Shown here one piece after another: positions 8,083 through 16,645 of a stretch of DNA of 64,000 bases. Positions within the stretch are counted from its first letter, which is position 1. Each line of letters starts with the position of its first letter. The position numbers were made by a program, and so were the translations under genes. The stretch is from contig NZ_JANYUY010000002.1 of NCBI RefSeq assembly GCF_025060755.1, positions 218,636-282,635 on the forward strand. The letters run 5' to 3'. The notes beneath the pieces are model-generated. The model ran no database searches, had not been told where the DNA came from, and worked only from the letters and a program-made list of their open reading frames with translations. Source of the stretch: Paenibacillus doosanensis (GTDB lineage Bacteria > Bacillota > Bacilli > Paenibacillales > NBRC-103111).

Positions 8083-9465
8083 ATGAGTTTATTTGTGCGA
8101 GAGGCGTCATTTTACAAAAGATTTTTTACACTGACACTTATCATCGGGTTACAAAACATTATTACTTTCGGGGTCAACTTGTCCGACAATTTAATGATCG
8201 GAGGTTACAGCGAATCGGCATTATCCGGTATCGCGATAGCCAATCAAATTCAGTTTGTATTGCAAATGCTCGTCATGGGGGTAAGCGAAGGTCTGGTCAT
8301 CATGGCGTCAAGATACTGGGGGGCCAATGACGTAGGATCGATTAAAAGGATTGCCAGCATAGGAATGCGCCTTTCGATTCTTGTTGGCTTGCTCATGTGG
8401 GTTATCGTCTTTTTCTTTCCTCAAAGCTTGCTATCGTTATTTGCAAATGATCAGAGTGTTATTGCCGAGGGAACCAAATTCGTGAAGATTATCTGCTTCT
8501 CATATCCATTTTTTTCCGTTACCAGTATACTGCTTGCGACATTGCGAAGTGTGGAGACGGTCAAGATCGGTTTTATTTTGTCCTCGACCACGCTCATCAT
8601 CAATGTGTGCCTGAATTATGTTTTGATCTACGGACATTTTGGTTTTCCGAGCCTGGGTGTGCAGGGATCGGCCATAGCAACCTTGTCGGCCAGAATGATT
8701 GAACTGATTATTGTCTGCGTCTTCGTGAAACGTTATGACCGAAAAATCTATTTGAAACTGCGTGATTTTTTTACAATCGAGATGGGATTGTTTAAACAAT
8801 ACGTCAAACTGGGGTCGCCTATTCTCATGTCCAATTTTATCTGGGGGATTGCCATGGCAACACAAACATCCATATTGGGGCATATGGGTGCGGCAGCGAT
8901 CGCGGCAAACAGCATTGCAACAACCATCTTCCAGATTGTATCCGTCGTTGTTTTTGCCTCAGCGAGCGCTACTACCATTGTCATCGGTAAAACGATTGGC
9001 GAAGGAAATATGGATAAAATCGTATCCTACGCCAAGACGCTGCAGATGTTATATCTCGTCATTGGATTATGTACCGGCGCCGCTTTGTTTGTTACCAAGG
9101 ATTATGTCCTCGGCTTATATACCATTTCCGGGGAGGCCAAAGACCTTGCCTTGCAGTTCATGACCGTATTATCCGTCACCGTGTGCGGAACAGCCTATCA
9201 GATGCCGTCATTAACAGGGATCGTACGCAGCGGAGGGGATACCAAATTTGTTTTATACAATGATACCATCTTCATGTGGCTCATTGTTCTACCGGCTTCG
9301 GCACTTTGCAGTTTCGTATTTCATCTTTCACCAGTGGTTACCTTTATTTGCCTAAAATCGGACCAAATCCTGAAATGCTTCGTAGCTATTGTAAAAGTAA
9401 ATCGATTCAAATGGGTCCGGACGTTCGATCCTTATTCGTCGGACTCGAAGGAAACGGCAGTTTAG
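8083..9465 (+). CDS. MATE-family multidrug/Na+ efflux transporter
   Basis: A 460-residue polytopic membrane protein with about 12 hydrophobic segments and MATE hallmarks in both halves (NIITFGVNLSDNLMIGGYSE near the start; the second half begins near SPILMSNFIWGI). It should export drugs or metabolites using an Na+ or H+ gradient. The frame also opens with GTG at 8074, but ATG at 8083 gives the usual MATE N-terminus and has an ACGGG-type site upstream. The length is normal and there is no sign of decay, in contrast to the neighbouring fragments. An alpha/beta hydrolase gene follows after 98 bp. Confidence 0.85.
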   Translation: MSLFVREASFYKRFFTLTLIIGLQNIITFGVNLSDNLMIGGYSESALSGIAIANQIQFVLQMLVMGVSEGLVIMASRYWGANDVGSIKRIASIGMRLSILVGLLMWVIVFFFPQSLLSLFANDQSVIAEGTKFVKIICFSYPFFSVTSILLATLRSVETVKIGFILSSTTLIINVCLNYVLIYGHFGFPSLGVQGSAIATLSARMIELIIVCVFVKRYDRKIYLKLRDFFTIEMGLFKQYVKLGSPILMSNFIWGIAMATQTSILGHMGAAAIAANSIATTIFQIVSVVVFASASATTIVIGKTIGEGNMDKIVSYAKTLQMLYLVIGLCTGAALFVTKDYVLGLYTISGEAKDLALQFMTVLSVTVCGTAYQMPSLTGIVRSGGDTKFVLYNDTIFMWLIVLPASALCSFVFHLSPVVTFICLKSDQILKCFVAIVKVNRFKWVRTFDPYSSDSKETAV

Positions 9466-9563
9466 TGGCAAGGAGTTCGAAGGCGCGGGTAATTCGCATT
9501 TCATCTGGAAATAATGAGATAATCCTTATACAAACATTTTTGTTCTTAAAGGGAGGTTAAAGT

Positions 9564-10490
9564 GTGATAGAACAAGTGACTGTTATAGCTAACGCATCCT
9601 ATCCATTGGAAGGGATTTTGACGCTGCCGGATTCCCAGGCCATAAAAGTCCCAGCGGTTGTATTTGTACATGGCTCCGGCCCCTTGGATAAAGACGAAAC
9701 CATTGGTGCAAATAAACCATTTCGAGACCTCGCAGAAGGCCTTGCCAAAAAAGGAATTGCATCACTGCGGTACGATAAACGTACCTACACCTATGGCAAG
9801 CAGATGATACAAGAACTCGGCGGCAGTTTAACCGTCGAAGAAGAGACCATTCAAGATGCGATATTTGCTTCCCGCATGTTAAAAACTGACCCGCGTGTAG
9901 ACGCTAATCGTGTATTTATGATTGGCCATAGCCTGGGTGGGATGCTCGCTCCCAGAATCGATGCCGAGGGCGGCGATTTTGCCGGACTTGTAATTCTTGC
10001 AGGCACGCTTCGGACGCTAGAAGAAGTTATCATTGAGCAAAACGAAGTTTCCTTGAAGCAGCTTGACGAATCCCAACGCGAAATGGCGTCACAGCAGATC
10101 CAAGCCCTTAAAGACAAGTTTGATTCCATCACCGGCATGTCTGAAGAGACCGCACAGCAGTCCCTATTGTTCGGCGCCGTCTATGCATGGTATCTTAAAG
10201 AAATGCACCAGCATCCAGTTAAAGAGTATCTGTCAAATATTAATAAGCCCGTGTTTGTTTTGCAGGGGGATAAAGATGTCCAGGTTTCAGTTGAAAGAGA
10301 CTTCAACCAATACCAAGCGATATTAAAAGACCACCCCAATGCCTCATGCAAACTGTACCCCGGGCTGAATCACCTGTTTATGAAAGCGATATATGGCACT
10401 TTAAAAGACATATGGGAAGAGTACAATGTTCCTCAAACGGTGGACGAAACTATTATAGAGGATATAGCAAAGTGGATTCAGTCGGTTTAG
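9564..10490 (+). CDS. Alpha/beta-hydrolase family protein
   Basis: A 308-residue hydrolase with VHGSGP oxyanion-loop motif (about residues 35-40), nucleophile elbow GHSLGG (Ser near 121), an acidic residue in VLQGDKDVQV and a terminal His in LYPGLNHLF. These form a plausible Ser-Asp-His triad, so esterase- or acyl-peptidase-like activity is expected; the substrate is unknown. No signal peptide, so cytoplasmic. The GTG start at 9564 has GGGAGG 7 nt upstream. An ssrA-like scar begins 10 bp after the stop. Confidence 0.85.
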   Translation: MIEQVTVIANASYPLEGILTLPDSQAIKVPAVVFVHGSGPLDKDETIGANKPFRDLAEGLAKKGIASLRYDKRTYTYGKQMIQELGGSLTVEEETIQDAIFASRMLKTDPRVDANRVFMIGHSLGGMLAPRIDAEGGDFAGLVILAGTLRTLEEVIIEQNEVSLKQLDESQREMASQQIQALKDKFDSITGMSEETAQQSLLFGAVYAWYLKEMHQHPVKEYLSNINKPVFVLQGDKDVQVSVERDFNQYQAILKDHPNASCKLYPGLNHLFMKAIYGTLKDIWEEYNVPQTVDETIIEDIAKWIQSV

Positions 10491-10500
10491 AATTCATAAT

Positions 10501-10528
10501 GAACCCCTGTCCGAAGATACCGCCACTA
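10501..10528 (-). repeat. Short ssrA fragment (scar 2)
   Basis: GAACCCCTGTCCGAAGATA followed by CGCCAC matches the T-loop and pseudoknot part of the tmRNA gene (GAACCCCTGTCCGAAGATAA) almost exactly. It stops where the match to ssrA ends abruptly. Confidence 0.7.
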
Positions 10529-10606
10529 TTCGAATAAATGTTGTATGCCTAGAGAAAGCGTCATTTGCATGGTATACTGTTCGGTAGTAGTCGTCAGATT
10601 ACGCAT

Positions 10607-10673
10607 AAAAACCGTCCTTCTTTCAAATGATTGTGTGGTTAGCTTTCATTTTACAGGAAATGACGGTTTTTTT
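10607..10673 (+). terminator. Probable terminator of the hydrolase gene
   Basis: AAAAACCGTC and GACGGTTTTTTT form a 10-bp stem closing a loop of about 45 nt, with the T-run at its plus-strand end. Confidence 0.5.
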
Positions 10674-10693
10674 GTGCATCTTTACGAAAAGTC

Positions 10694-11012
10694 TCAAAGT
10701 TCGGTAACAGTTTGGGCATTACTATGACGGATGCCCTGAAGCAGCTTGGCCTTGATGTAGGGGATTCCGTCCCCTTTTACCGTCATATCGGCGAGCTTGA
10801 CTTGTACAGCCCCATTCTCCGGTGCATATTTCACGCCATTATCGACAAGCAAAATAAGCATCTGCGTGAATTTCACTTCGTCCCACTCAACCATGAGGCC
10901 AGTTGGAGCGTCCAACTCGATCGCTAGGTGCTTATTGTCCCCCAACGGCCGGAGATGATCGACCACCTTCCCTACTGCCAATCCGGCATTAAATAACGAT
11001 CGATTGAGTCCA
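10694..11012 (-). pseudogene. Sensor histidine kinase fragment
   Basis: The frame holds part of a histidine kinase ATP-binding domain: an N-box (TQMLILLVDNGVKYAPENG) and a deranged G1 box (GDGIPYIKAK). There is no sensor, membrane segment or phosphoacceptor His. The 5' end runs directly into an ssrA scar (scar 3) and the 3' end stops after an aberrant tail. It is a remnant, with no partner response regulator nearby. Confidence 0.7.
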
Positions 11013-11066
11013 GTCCGAAGATCCGCTCCTCAGGCTCCTACGGGTGTATGTCACCCGAGCAACTCC
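11011..11066 (-). repeat. Degenerate ssrA fragment (scar 3)
   Basis: CAGTCCGAAGATCCGCTCCT then GGCTCCTACGGGTGTATGTC and ACCCGAGCAAC follow the order of the tmRNA 3' half with small deletions. It truncates the histidine kinase fragment. The stretch 11067-11369 beyond it is AT-rich and holds nothing I can support. Confidence 0.65.
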
Positions 11067-11369
11067 AAACTAACATTCCAAAGAGCAACCCAATTAATTC
11101 ACCAATTGATCCAGACACCACGCCTAATAAAATTATGAACTAATAGAATTGGTATGAAATAAACTACCCAAAAAATGTAGGGTTTTTCCTACAGTACATT
11201 ACCCTCCCCCTTACTTAGGTAAAAATTATACATATTATCCCATCCGCAATATTAAACAAAAACTATAGACTAAATACATCGAATGTACTTAACTCCTAAA
11301 ATCTCCTGTATTTCCACAACCCTAATCTGTATTTCAAAGTTTATTGGAGGGGTTCGTGCAACATTCTTT

Positions 11370-12002
11370 TTAAAGGGTTTTTCGGGAATCGTCTGCACCA
11401 TCCGTATCGCGTGCACACAAATCCTGGAGCTGGCGGATGACGATCTGCTCAACGGTCTCCGGTGTGTAAAGCTCCGGGCGAAGCATTGCAAGTATCGTCA
11501 AGCCTTCGATAAGCGCGGCCAATCTTAGTGTTTCGAGTTGAATGTCCACGGCAGAGGGAAGAAGCTGCGCCTGAGCTAGAATTTCAAGGGCGGCTTTGGT
11601 CAGGGAGTGGAATCCGTCCGTGAGTTCGTCTTTTTTAGCCTGCAGCGCCAAACTCGTGAGGGATCGGATGGCGAAGGTCCACCAGACGCTGACGGCAGTT
11701 CGTTTTTCCGCATCCATAGGGAGCAGCTGTAACAGAATTTCCCTCGCAGCCTTTATCGGAATATGGCTTATCACCAGCCCCTCTGCTGCTCTCGCAGCTC
11801 CTCTTGTCAAATAATAATCCACGATAAATAGCAACAGCTCGTCCTGCGTTGAAAAATAATGCCGCAAGGCGCCGGGCGACAATCCTGCCGCAGTGGCAAC
11901 GGCGCGGATTGATGCATGCTCGATTCCTTTTTCCTCAATAATCTTCCATGCCGATTCGGCGATTAGTTTTCTTTTTTGTTCGTGGTCCACGATTTTCGGC
12001 AA
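11370..12002 (-). CDS. TetR-family transcriptional regulator
   Basis: A regulator of about 210 residues with an N-terminal TetR helix-turn-helix (RKLIAESAWKIIEEKGIEHA, SIRAVATAAGLSPGALRHYF) and a variable ligand-binding C-terminal domain. I place the start at the TTG at 12002 (MPKIVDHEQ), with AGGGAG about 9 nt upstream; a longer frame to 12032 would overlap the operator. A perfect inverted repeat just upstream indicates autoregulation. The target genes may have been lost from this rearranged region. Confidence 0.85.
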   Translation of the reverse strand: MPKIVDHEQKRKLIAESAWKIIEEKGIEHASIRAVATAAGLSPGALRHYFSTQDELLLFIVDYYLTRGAARAAEGLVISHIPIKAAREILLQLLPMDAEKRTAVSVWWTFAIRSLTSLALQAKKDELTDGFHSLTKAALEILAQAQLLPSAVDIQLETLRLAALIEGLTILAMLRPELYTPETVEQIVIRQLQDLCARDTDGADDSRKTL

Positions 12003-12027
12003 CGGTAAACGCTCCCTTGTCTTATTT

Positions 12028-12062
12028 AACACACTGTGCTATTATAAATAATACAGTGTGTT
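12028..12062. promoter_or_regulatory. TetR operator: perfect 10-bp inverted repeat
   Basis: AACACACTGT (12028-12037) and ACAGTGTGTT (12053-12062) are exact inverted repeats separated by an AT-rich 15-bp spacer that could carry the -10 box. The site lies 26 bp before the TetR start, fitting negative autoregulation. Confidence 0.65.
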
Positions 12063-12171
12063 ATTTAGATTTTATTCAGTTATAACGCATCGCAATGATC
12101 ATGTCAATAGTAGTGAACTTTGGAAACGAATGACGGATTCACCATTGAATTAATGAGAAAGCCTCATTTAG

Positions 12172-12435
12172 ATGTTCAAGAATGTACTAGAAAATTGGTT
12201 ACAATCCTCGATATATCAACTAATAAGTGATGTGTCGCTTAAGGAGGGGTTAAAAATATTTGACTTTGAGGTACTCTGTTTTAGTTGTAAAAAAACATTC
12301 AGAGCATGCGAAGGTTCACTAAAATATAAACAAGCTAAGGAAAGAAAGGTTAAGTTTTTTTGTTGCGAAGAATGCGCTGATAAAATACGCATTGAAGCTA
12401 TATTGAATTTTATGAGCAAGATAAATCGTATCTAG
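12172..12435 (+). CDS. Small Cys-rich (zinc-ribbon-like) protein of unknown function
   Basis: An 87-residue frame with two cysteine pairs (CFSC near residue 36 and CCEEC near 63) spaced as in small zinc ribbons, in a basic, lysine-rich protein. No convincing ribosome site precedes the ATG at 12172. An AAGGAGGGG sits inside the frame at about 12240 without a standard in-frame start behind it. It may be a short intact gene or the remains of one. I do not recognise the family. Confidence 0.45.
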   Translation: MFKNVLENWLQSSIYQLISDVSLKEGLKIFDFEVLCFSCKKTFRACEGSLKYKQAKERKVKFFCCEECADKIRIEAILNFMSKINRI

Positions 12436-12640
12436 TTTTTGATTTTCTCAACGATTATCGTCAAATATGCACAAAACGCCTGAAGTTATCTTTTACGTGC
12501 TATTTCAGATATGGTATTAAACATCTATCCTAAAGTATAAAACTTTTCCGAAATACACCAATCCAGTTTCATGGACGACCTGAATTAGTTGAGCTAATGA
12601 CAGAAAAGTTAAGACAGTAACCTCATTTTCTCGGACGGGT

Positions 12641-12670
12641 ACTGGAGGCGAGGGCGTATCGAAATCCCCC
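12641..12670 (-). repeat. Very short ssrA-end scar (scar 4)
   Basis: ACTGGAGGCGAGGGCGTATC followed by GAAATCCCCC resembles the scar junction seen elsewhere (ATGGAGACGAGGGGAGTATC then GATATCCC). It lies in the otherwise featureless interval 12436-12815. Confidence 0.45.
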
Positions 12671-12815
12671 ATAGCCATGATGCATAAAATAACTCCTTTG
12701 AGAGCAAAACCAAGAATACAATCGGGCCATCATTTAGATACTTCGATCGCGTATCCCTTACACATAGTGATTCATATACTGTTTTGAGGAATGACTCATA
12801 ACAGAGGTGATGCTA

Positions 12816-13427
12816 TTGAAATGGGGCGAAGCCAAAGGGAAATATAAGGCCTTCATTAGTCTGGGGTCCACCTGCCAAACCGCTCATCAGCTACAAAGAC
12901 TGGGGCTACGCCAATTCGCCGGCCCGCTCGACTGGTTTATCTCTCCGTCCGTTCCGGACTTGGCCAAACTTTTGCAATCCCGTTTCAAGTCCTTTATGGA
13001 ATGGTCTAATCTCCAGCTTATCAGTGTTATCGATAATCATTATGTCGTTAAAGATACGGTTTATCAAACAGAATCGTATCATGATCTTCCGCTTACGGCA
13101 CCGTGGGGAGCGCCTTATCCCCAGTTTAAGGAAAAGTTATCCCGCAGGGTGAACCGTTTTTTGAAGGTAATCAACTACGGCCCCATTTGCTTTGTTCGTA
13201 TTCAAACCTCAAAGGCTGAAGCGCGGCATCTAGAAGCTGCCTTACGCTCAGTGACAAACAAGCCGTTTAGATTATTGATCGTAAATCACCATAATCAGCC
13301 AACTAATGATGTGATCCATGAGGACTGGGGACTAAAGAATGTCTGCTCGGTCAAGGTGCCCGCAGGTATGGATTGGAGAGGCTCAGATCGAGCTTGGGAT
13401 ACTATTATGACTGGCTTTTCACTCTAA
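12816..13427 (+). CDS. DUF1796-type putative papain-like cysteine peptidase
   Basis: A protein of about 203 residues opening with the DUF1796 signature AFISLGSTCQTAHQLQRLGL and LDWF, in which the Cys of GSTCQ is the proposed nucleophile; a later NHHNQ may supply the His. The family is found in Bacillales and in some glycosyltransferase clusters; the substrate is unknown. GAGGTG lies 7 nt before a TTG at 12816, which I prefer over GTG 12807 and ATG 12810. It stands alone between ssrA scars. Confidence 0.65.
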   Translation: MKWGEAKGKYKAFISLGSTCQTAHQLQRLGLRQFAGPLDWFISPSVPDLAKLLQSRFKSFMEWSNLQLISVIDNHYVVKDTVYQTESYHDLPLTAPWGAPYPQFKEKLSRRVNRFLKVINYGPICFVRIQTSKAEARHLEAALRSVTNKPFRLLIVNHHNQPTNDVIHEDWGLKNVCSVKVPAGMDWRGSDRAWDTIMTGFSL

Positions 13428-13546
13428 AATTAATAAGGGCATGTTTTAAGCCGCCGCCTAGGCGCTTCTTTATCGACCAATGGACTTGGTCGCCCAAAAA
13501 GCCCCCTTGTAGCTGTGTTTCAACCTCCGCGTAAAATCTTTAAATG

Positions 13547-13905
13547 AAAAAGAGCACCTCAACAGGTGCTCTCTCACATACCATATAGAGACGAGGGGAG
13601 TATCGAAATCCCTATTGAACTTGCTCAGATGTCTACTCGACGATAACAACCCTAGCGGTAGATTTCGATGCCGTGCTCCCTATGCTACGCTCCAGTCCGC
13701 GCGGACTGAACTCCTGTCCGAAGATAACGCCACATAGGCTTCTACGGGTGTAGTCACAGTTTTGATGTCACTCGAGCAACGCCCCGTATCCTGCTTTGCG
13801 TTCGGTCAGCCTGATTGTTTTCTTTCGTTCGACCCCAGGCGGAGACCGAAGCAGCGTTATCCCACTAAGGTTGACCCCCTATCCCAGCACTGGGAAATGC
13901 AATGT
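13547..13905 (-). repeat. Long ssrA paralogue with T-arm insert (scar 5)
   Basis: Read on the minus strand this is most of a degenerate tmRNA gene. It has a private terminator (AGAGCACC/GGTGCTCT, 13551-13572), the 3' end GAGACGAGGGGAGT (13587-13600), a foreign insert of about 108 bp, then the ssrA sequence from GAACTCCTGTCCGAAG (13708) through the pseudoknots to near the tag region (about 13905). The insert matches those of scars 6, 7 and the tandem units. The tag reading frame is lost, so it is non-functional. Confidence 0.8.
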
Positions 13906-13915
13906 AGATCTTGAA

Positions 13916-14317
13916 TCATCTTTCTTCAGAATGTTCATTCAGAATATAAGCGATAGTCTCCAACGAATGCAAACCTTTTGCAATATCTACTATAAACTCC
14001 ACTGCATATTCCCGTTCCATTCGTAGATGATATCCGTTCAGTATCATGAAAGATTTCGTAACCAGATAGGCTGTCCGCTTATTACCATTATGAAAGCAAT
14101 GATTTTTCACTAGAGATTCCAGCAAGGCTGCAGCCTTATCAAATAAAGTTGGATAAGCGTCTTCTCCAAAAACACTTTGCTGGGGCCTATGTACCGCAGA
14201 TTCCAGCAGACCATGATCTTTCACGCCTGCTTGCTCTGCGTCATTCATTTTTTTCATCATAAAATAGTGTGCTGAAATAACCTCTTCTTTGGTCAGAAAG
14301 TTTATCATTTCTTTCAT
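13916..14317 (-). CDS. Doc-family (Fic fold) toxin
   Basis: A 133-residue protein with the death-on-curing Fic motif HCFHNGNKRTA (His near 73; consensus HxFx[D/N]GNKRT). Doc toxins phosphorylate elongation factor Tu and stop translation. Family-typical length and residues, so probably active. It overlaps the upstream AbrB-type gene by 4 nt (start ATG at 14317), the usual antitoxin-first order. Its 3' end lies 11 bp from an ssrA scar, so the pair is cargo of the island. Confidence 0.88.
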   Translation of the reverse strand: MKEMINFLTKEEVISAHYFMMKKMNDAEQAGVKDHGLLESAVHRPQQSVFGEDAYPTLFDKAAALLESLVKNHCFHNGNKRTAYLVTKSFMILNGYHLRMEREYAVEFIVDIAKGLHSLETIAYILNEHSEER

Positions 14318-14610
14318 CTATCCCTTAAGTCCTCAAGAATACCTTTATCTTCTTCAAATACATCAAAGAAGGCTTCAAGAACTTCAGACCGAACATTATC
14401 AGGCAATTGGACTTGTCGGGCTTTTTTCATCACCACTTCACCACGATCATTTTCAATAAATTCGATTTCATCCCCTTGCGCAACATTCAACTTTGCAGCT
14501 AAGCTTTTAGGCAAGCTAACTCCCAAGCTATTGCCCATTCTTCCTATTTTGCGGGAATAACGAGTCACATTCTCTTTATCATTTATCACTTTTGACCACA
14601 CACCATTCAT
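14314..14610 (-). CDS. AbrB/MazE-type antitoxin for Doc
   Basis: A protein of about 98 residues with a SpoVT/AbrB swapped-hairpin DNA-binding domain (SRKIGRMGNSLGVSLPKSLA, then LNVAQGDEIEFIEND) and an acidic C-terminal tail (FFDVFEEDKGILEDLRDR) likely to wrap around the toxin. I use the ATG at 14610, which has GGGAG 7 nt upstream; the ATG at 14616 is too close to it. Probably autoregulated. Doc more commonly pairs with Phd, but AbrB-type partners are known. Confidence 0.85.
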   Translation of the reverse strand: MNGVWSKVINDKENVTRYSRKIGRMGNSLGVSLPKSLAAKLNVAQGDEIEFIENDRGEVVMKKARQVQLPDNVRSEVLEAFFDVFEEDKGILEDLRDR

Positions 14611-14774
14611 GTTCATTCTCCCTTTCTATTGTATGACAGCACTCAATAAGTTATACCTTATAACAGTAATAACTTTTATAACATATGTACATTTTATCAA
14701 ATTTCCCTGCAAATATAAAATAAAACATCATCCTCATGCGGATAGTACTCATAATGGCGGAAGCCGAGAGAGAA

Positions 14775-14847
14775 TCGGGTCCCTGTCCGAAGGTAACGCC
14801 AATTAGAATTCTACGGGTGTAGTTACGGTTTTAGTTTTGATGCACAC
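14775..14847 (-). repeat. ssrA interior fragment (scar 6, outer part)
   Basis: GGTCCCTGTCCGAAGGTAAC, then TCTACGGGTGTAGTTACGGT and TTTTGATG follow the tmRNA interior with substitutions and a duplicated TTTTAG step. It precedes a separate scar with its own terminator. Confidence 0.65.
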
Positions 14848-14856
14848 CTAGAAAAA

Positions 14857-15019
14857 GAAAAAGACACCGACATTAAGGGCAGTGCCTCTTTACATTTATG
14901 GAGACGAGGGGAGTATCGATATCCCTATTAAACTTACTTTGACGCCCACTCGACAATGACAACCTTAGCGGTAGATTTCGATGCCGTGCTCCCTCCGCTT
15001 CGCTCCCGTCCGCGTGGAT
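14857..15019 (-). repeat. ssrA 3' end plus insert, left part (scar 6, cut by IS3)
   Basis: A private terminator (GACACCGACATTAAGGGCAG with GTGCCTCTT) is followed by ATGGAGACGAGGGGAGTATC (14897-14916) and the common insert. The insert is interrupted at 15020 by the IS3 element and resumes at 16231. It encodes the same C-terminal tail VVIVEWASK on the minus strand. Confidence 0.75.
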
Positions 15020-15032
15020 TGTCAACAGTAAA

Positions 15033-15827
15033 TCAGACAACTTTTTTAAGGGCTTCTTGTCGATACTGAACAGGCGTCATATAGTCTAGAGTTCCATGGA
15101 TGCGATGCTTGTTGAACCAGTTGACGTAATCATATAATTCCAATTCCAGATGACGCAGACTCTGGAAGGTCATCTGGTTCACAAACTCTGTTTTCATGAT
15201 CTTGTACGTGGCTTCAGCCACAGCGTTGTCGTAAGGACAGCCCTTCATACTTAGCGATCGACCGATTTCAAACGTCTCCAAGAGCTCGTTCATCTTTTGA
15301 TTTTTGAACTCGCTGCCACGGTCGGTATGAAACCATTGAATCTGGCGTAGGTCACTCTTAACGGTCGCGAAAGCACGGGTAATCAGAGCAGCATCCTTGT
15401 TCGGACCTGCACTATGACCAATGATTTCTCGATTAAACAGATCGACCAGCACACAAATGTAATGCCATCGGTTCTTGACTTTCACATAAGTCAAATCACT
15501 GACGACGAAGCGTTTAGCTTCCGTTTGCGCAAACTCCCTCTTCAGCACATTTGTCGTTGTCGCTTCGTTACAGGACGATTTATGGGGCTTATATTGTGCC
15601 ACCGTGTAAGTAGAAACGAGCCCTTGCTCCTTCATGATGCGGCCAATACGGCGTCTGGAGACAATAAACCCGCGCTCTTGGAGCTTCACTTTGATCTTGC
15701 GTGTGCCGTAGGCCCTTCGGTTTTTGAGAAAGATATCGACAATATCTTCAGTGACATCATCTTCAGTGGCTCGTTCTTGGGCGTTGTAATAAAATGTACT
15801 TCTTGCGATTTGCAGGACGTCGCACAT
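15033..15827 (-). CDS. IS3 transposase OrfB (DDE integrase domain)
   Basis: A 264-residue frame from an internal ATG, with the rve DDE catalytic residues in VSDLTYVK, FHTDRGSEF and NAVAEATYK. It is normally made only as an OrfAB fusion by -1 frameshifting: its frame continues upstream through AAAGTAGCT and joins OrfA at about 15873. All three acidic residues are present, so it may be active. Confidence 0.9.
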   Translation of the reverse strand: MCDVLQIARSTFYYNAQERATEDDVTEDIVDIFLKNRRAYGTRKIKVKLQERGFIVSRRRIGRIMKEQGLVSTYTVAQYKPHKSSCNEATTTNVLKREFAQTEAKRFVVSDLTYVKVKNRWHYICVLVDLFNREIIGHSAGPNKDAALITRAFATVKSDLRQIQWFHTDRGSEFKNQKMNELLETFEIGRSLSMKGCPYDNAVAEATYKIMKTEFVNQMTFQSLRHLELELYDYVNWFNKHRIHGTLDYMTPVQYRQEALKKVV

Positions 15828-15868
15828 TGCTGATACCGAGTATTTATCACGGTTGTTCTGGATGATAG

Positions 15869-16153
15869 CTACTTTCGTCCCATGATCAGCGCGGCTTGCT
15901 TTAAAATATCCACTTCCATTTTCAGACGCTGGTTCTCTTTTCGCAAAGCAATCAATTCCTCTTCTTCTGACGAGCGGTTGTCCTTCTCCTTGAAGGAGCC
16001 CGTTGTCTGAGCCTGGTTGATCCAGCGGTCTAAAGCAGAAGCTGTAAGGTCATATTCCTCTACAATCGCTGCTCTGGTTTTCCCATTTTCATGGAGCTGC
16101 ACCATTTGCTTTTTGAATTCGGTTGTAAACGTACGTCGTTGTTTTTTAGGCAT
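15869..16153 (-). CDS. IS3 transposase OrfA
   Basis: A 94-residue protein with a helix-turn-helix (TRAAIVEEYDLTASALDRWI) and a leucine-zipper-like coiled coil (ELIALRKENQRLKMEVDILK), the DNA-binding half of the IS3 transposase. It ends in MGRK with the stop inside the overlap where a -1 shift would give OrfAB. Confidence 0.9.
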   Translation of the reverse strand: MPKKQRRTFTTEFKKQMVQLHENGKTRAAIVEEYDLTASALDRWINQAQTTGSFKEKDNRSSEEEELIALRKENQRLKMEVDILKQAALIMGRK

Positions 16154-16230
16154 TGTAGAGAGCCGCTCCTTAGCATGATAGGTTTATTCTACAAGCCCTT
16201 ATTTTTTCTGTCCAACTTAGTGTAGCCGAT

Positions 16231-16342
16231 CCAGCGCGGGACTGAACCCCTTAGCGGGGATCTCCTCCCCTCAAGGTCTCCATAAAGCAAAAAGCACCGA
16301 CCTCGGAAGGTCGATGATGTCACCCAAGCAACGGGCCATAAT
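16231..16342 (-). repeat. Right part of scar 6 with truncated palindrome
   Basis: After the IS3 element the insert resumes (CCAGCGCGGGACTGAACCCC), then CCTCAAGGTCTCCATAAAGC and AAAAAGCACCGACCTCGGAA. It then jumps to GATGTCACCCAAGCAACGG, an ssrA interior sequence. The palindrome seen whole at 20089-20170 is cut here. Confidence 0.7.
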
Positions 16343-16645
16343 TCAGCCTACACTTGCCGCGGCAGCCTCTTCCATACCATGCAAACTTATCTTCATTCCA
16401 AGAGCAATTGCTAGTCGAAACACAGTATCCAAGCGAGGGATAGATCCACCATTCTCAATACGTGCAATAGACTCTTGATGAAGTCCTACTTTGTCCGCTA
16501 ACTCCTTTTGGGTCCATCCTAGTTCAATACGCCTTTGATGAATGGCATTTACTAATTGAGCAACAGCTTCAAGCTCATTCATTCGCATTGGGTCTATGGA
16601 TTTGAGCTCCTTCTTCTTTTCATCCCAGCTTTTCATATTCAACAT
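16343..16645 (-). CDS. XRE-family antitoxin/regulator (HigA-like)
   Basis: A protein of about 100 residues with a central helix-turn-helix (LGWTQKELADKVGLHQESIA, RIENGGSIPRLDTVFRLAIA) and a leader typical of HigA-type antitoxins. The ATG at 16645 overlaps the stop of the upstream toxin remnant by 1 nt (TGATG), with GGAAGGAG just upstream. Starts at 16648 (GTG) or 16636 (ATG) are possible. It is intact, while its toxin partner has three in-frame stops. Confidence 0.82.
   Translation of the reverse strand: MLNMKSWDEKKKELKSIDPMRMNELEAVAQLVNAIHQRRIELGWTQKELADKVGLHQESIARIENGGSIPRLDTVFRLAIALGMKISLHGMEEAAAASVG

Larger units (their letters stand above)
15020..16227 (-). mobile_element. IS3-family insertion sequence
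   Basis: A 1.2-kb element with two transposase frames (orfA 15869-16153, orfB 15033-15827). Its ends align as imperfect inverted repeats of about 30 bp (GTCAACAGTAAATCAGACAA at the left; GGCTACACTAAGTTGGACAG at the right, read inward). GAT flanks both sides (15017-15019 and 16228-16230), a plausible 3-bp target duplication. It sits inside the insert of ssrA scar 6, so it arrived after the scar formed. Confidence 0.85.
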
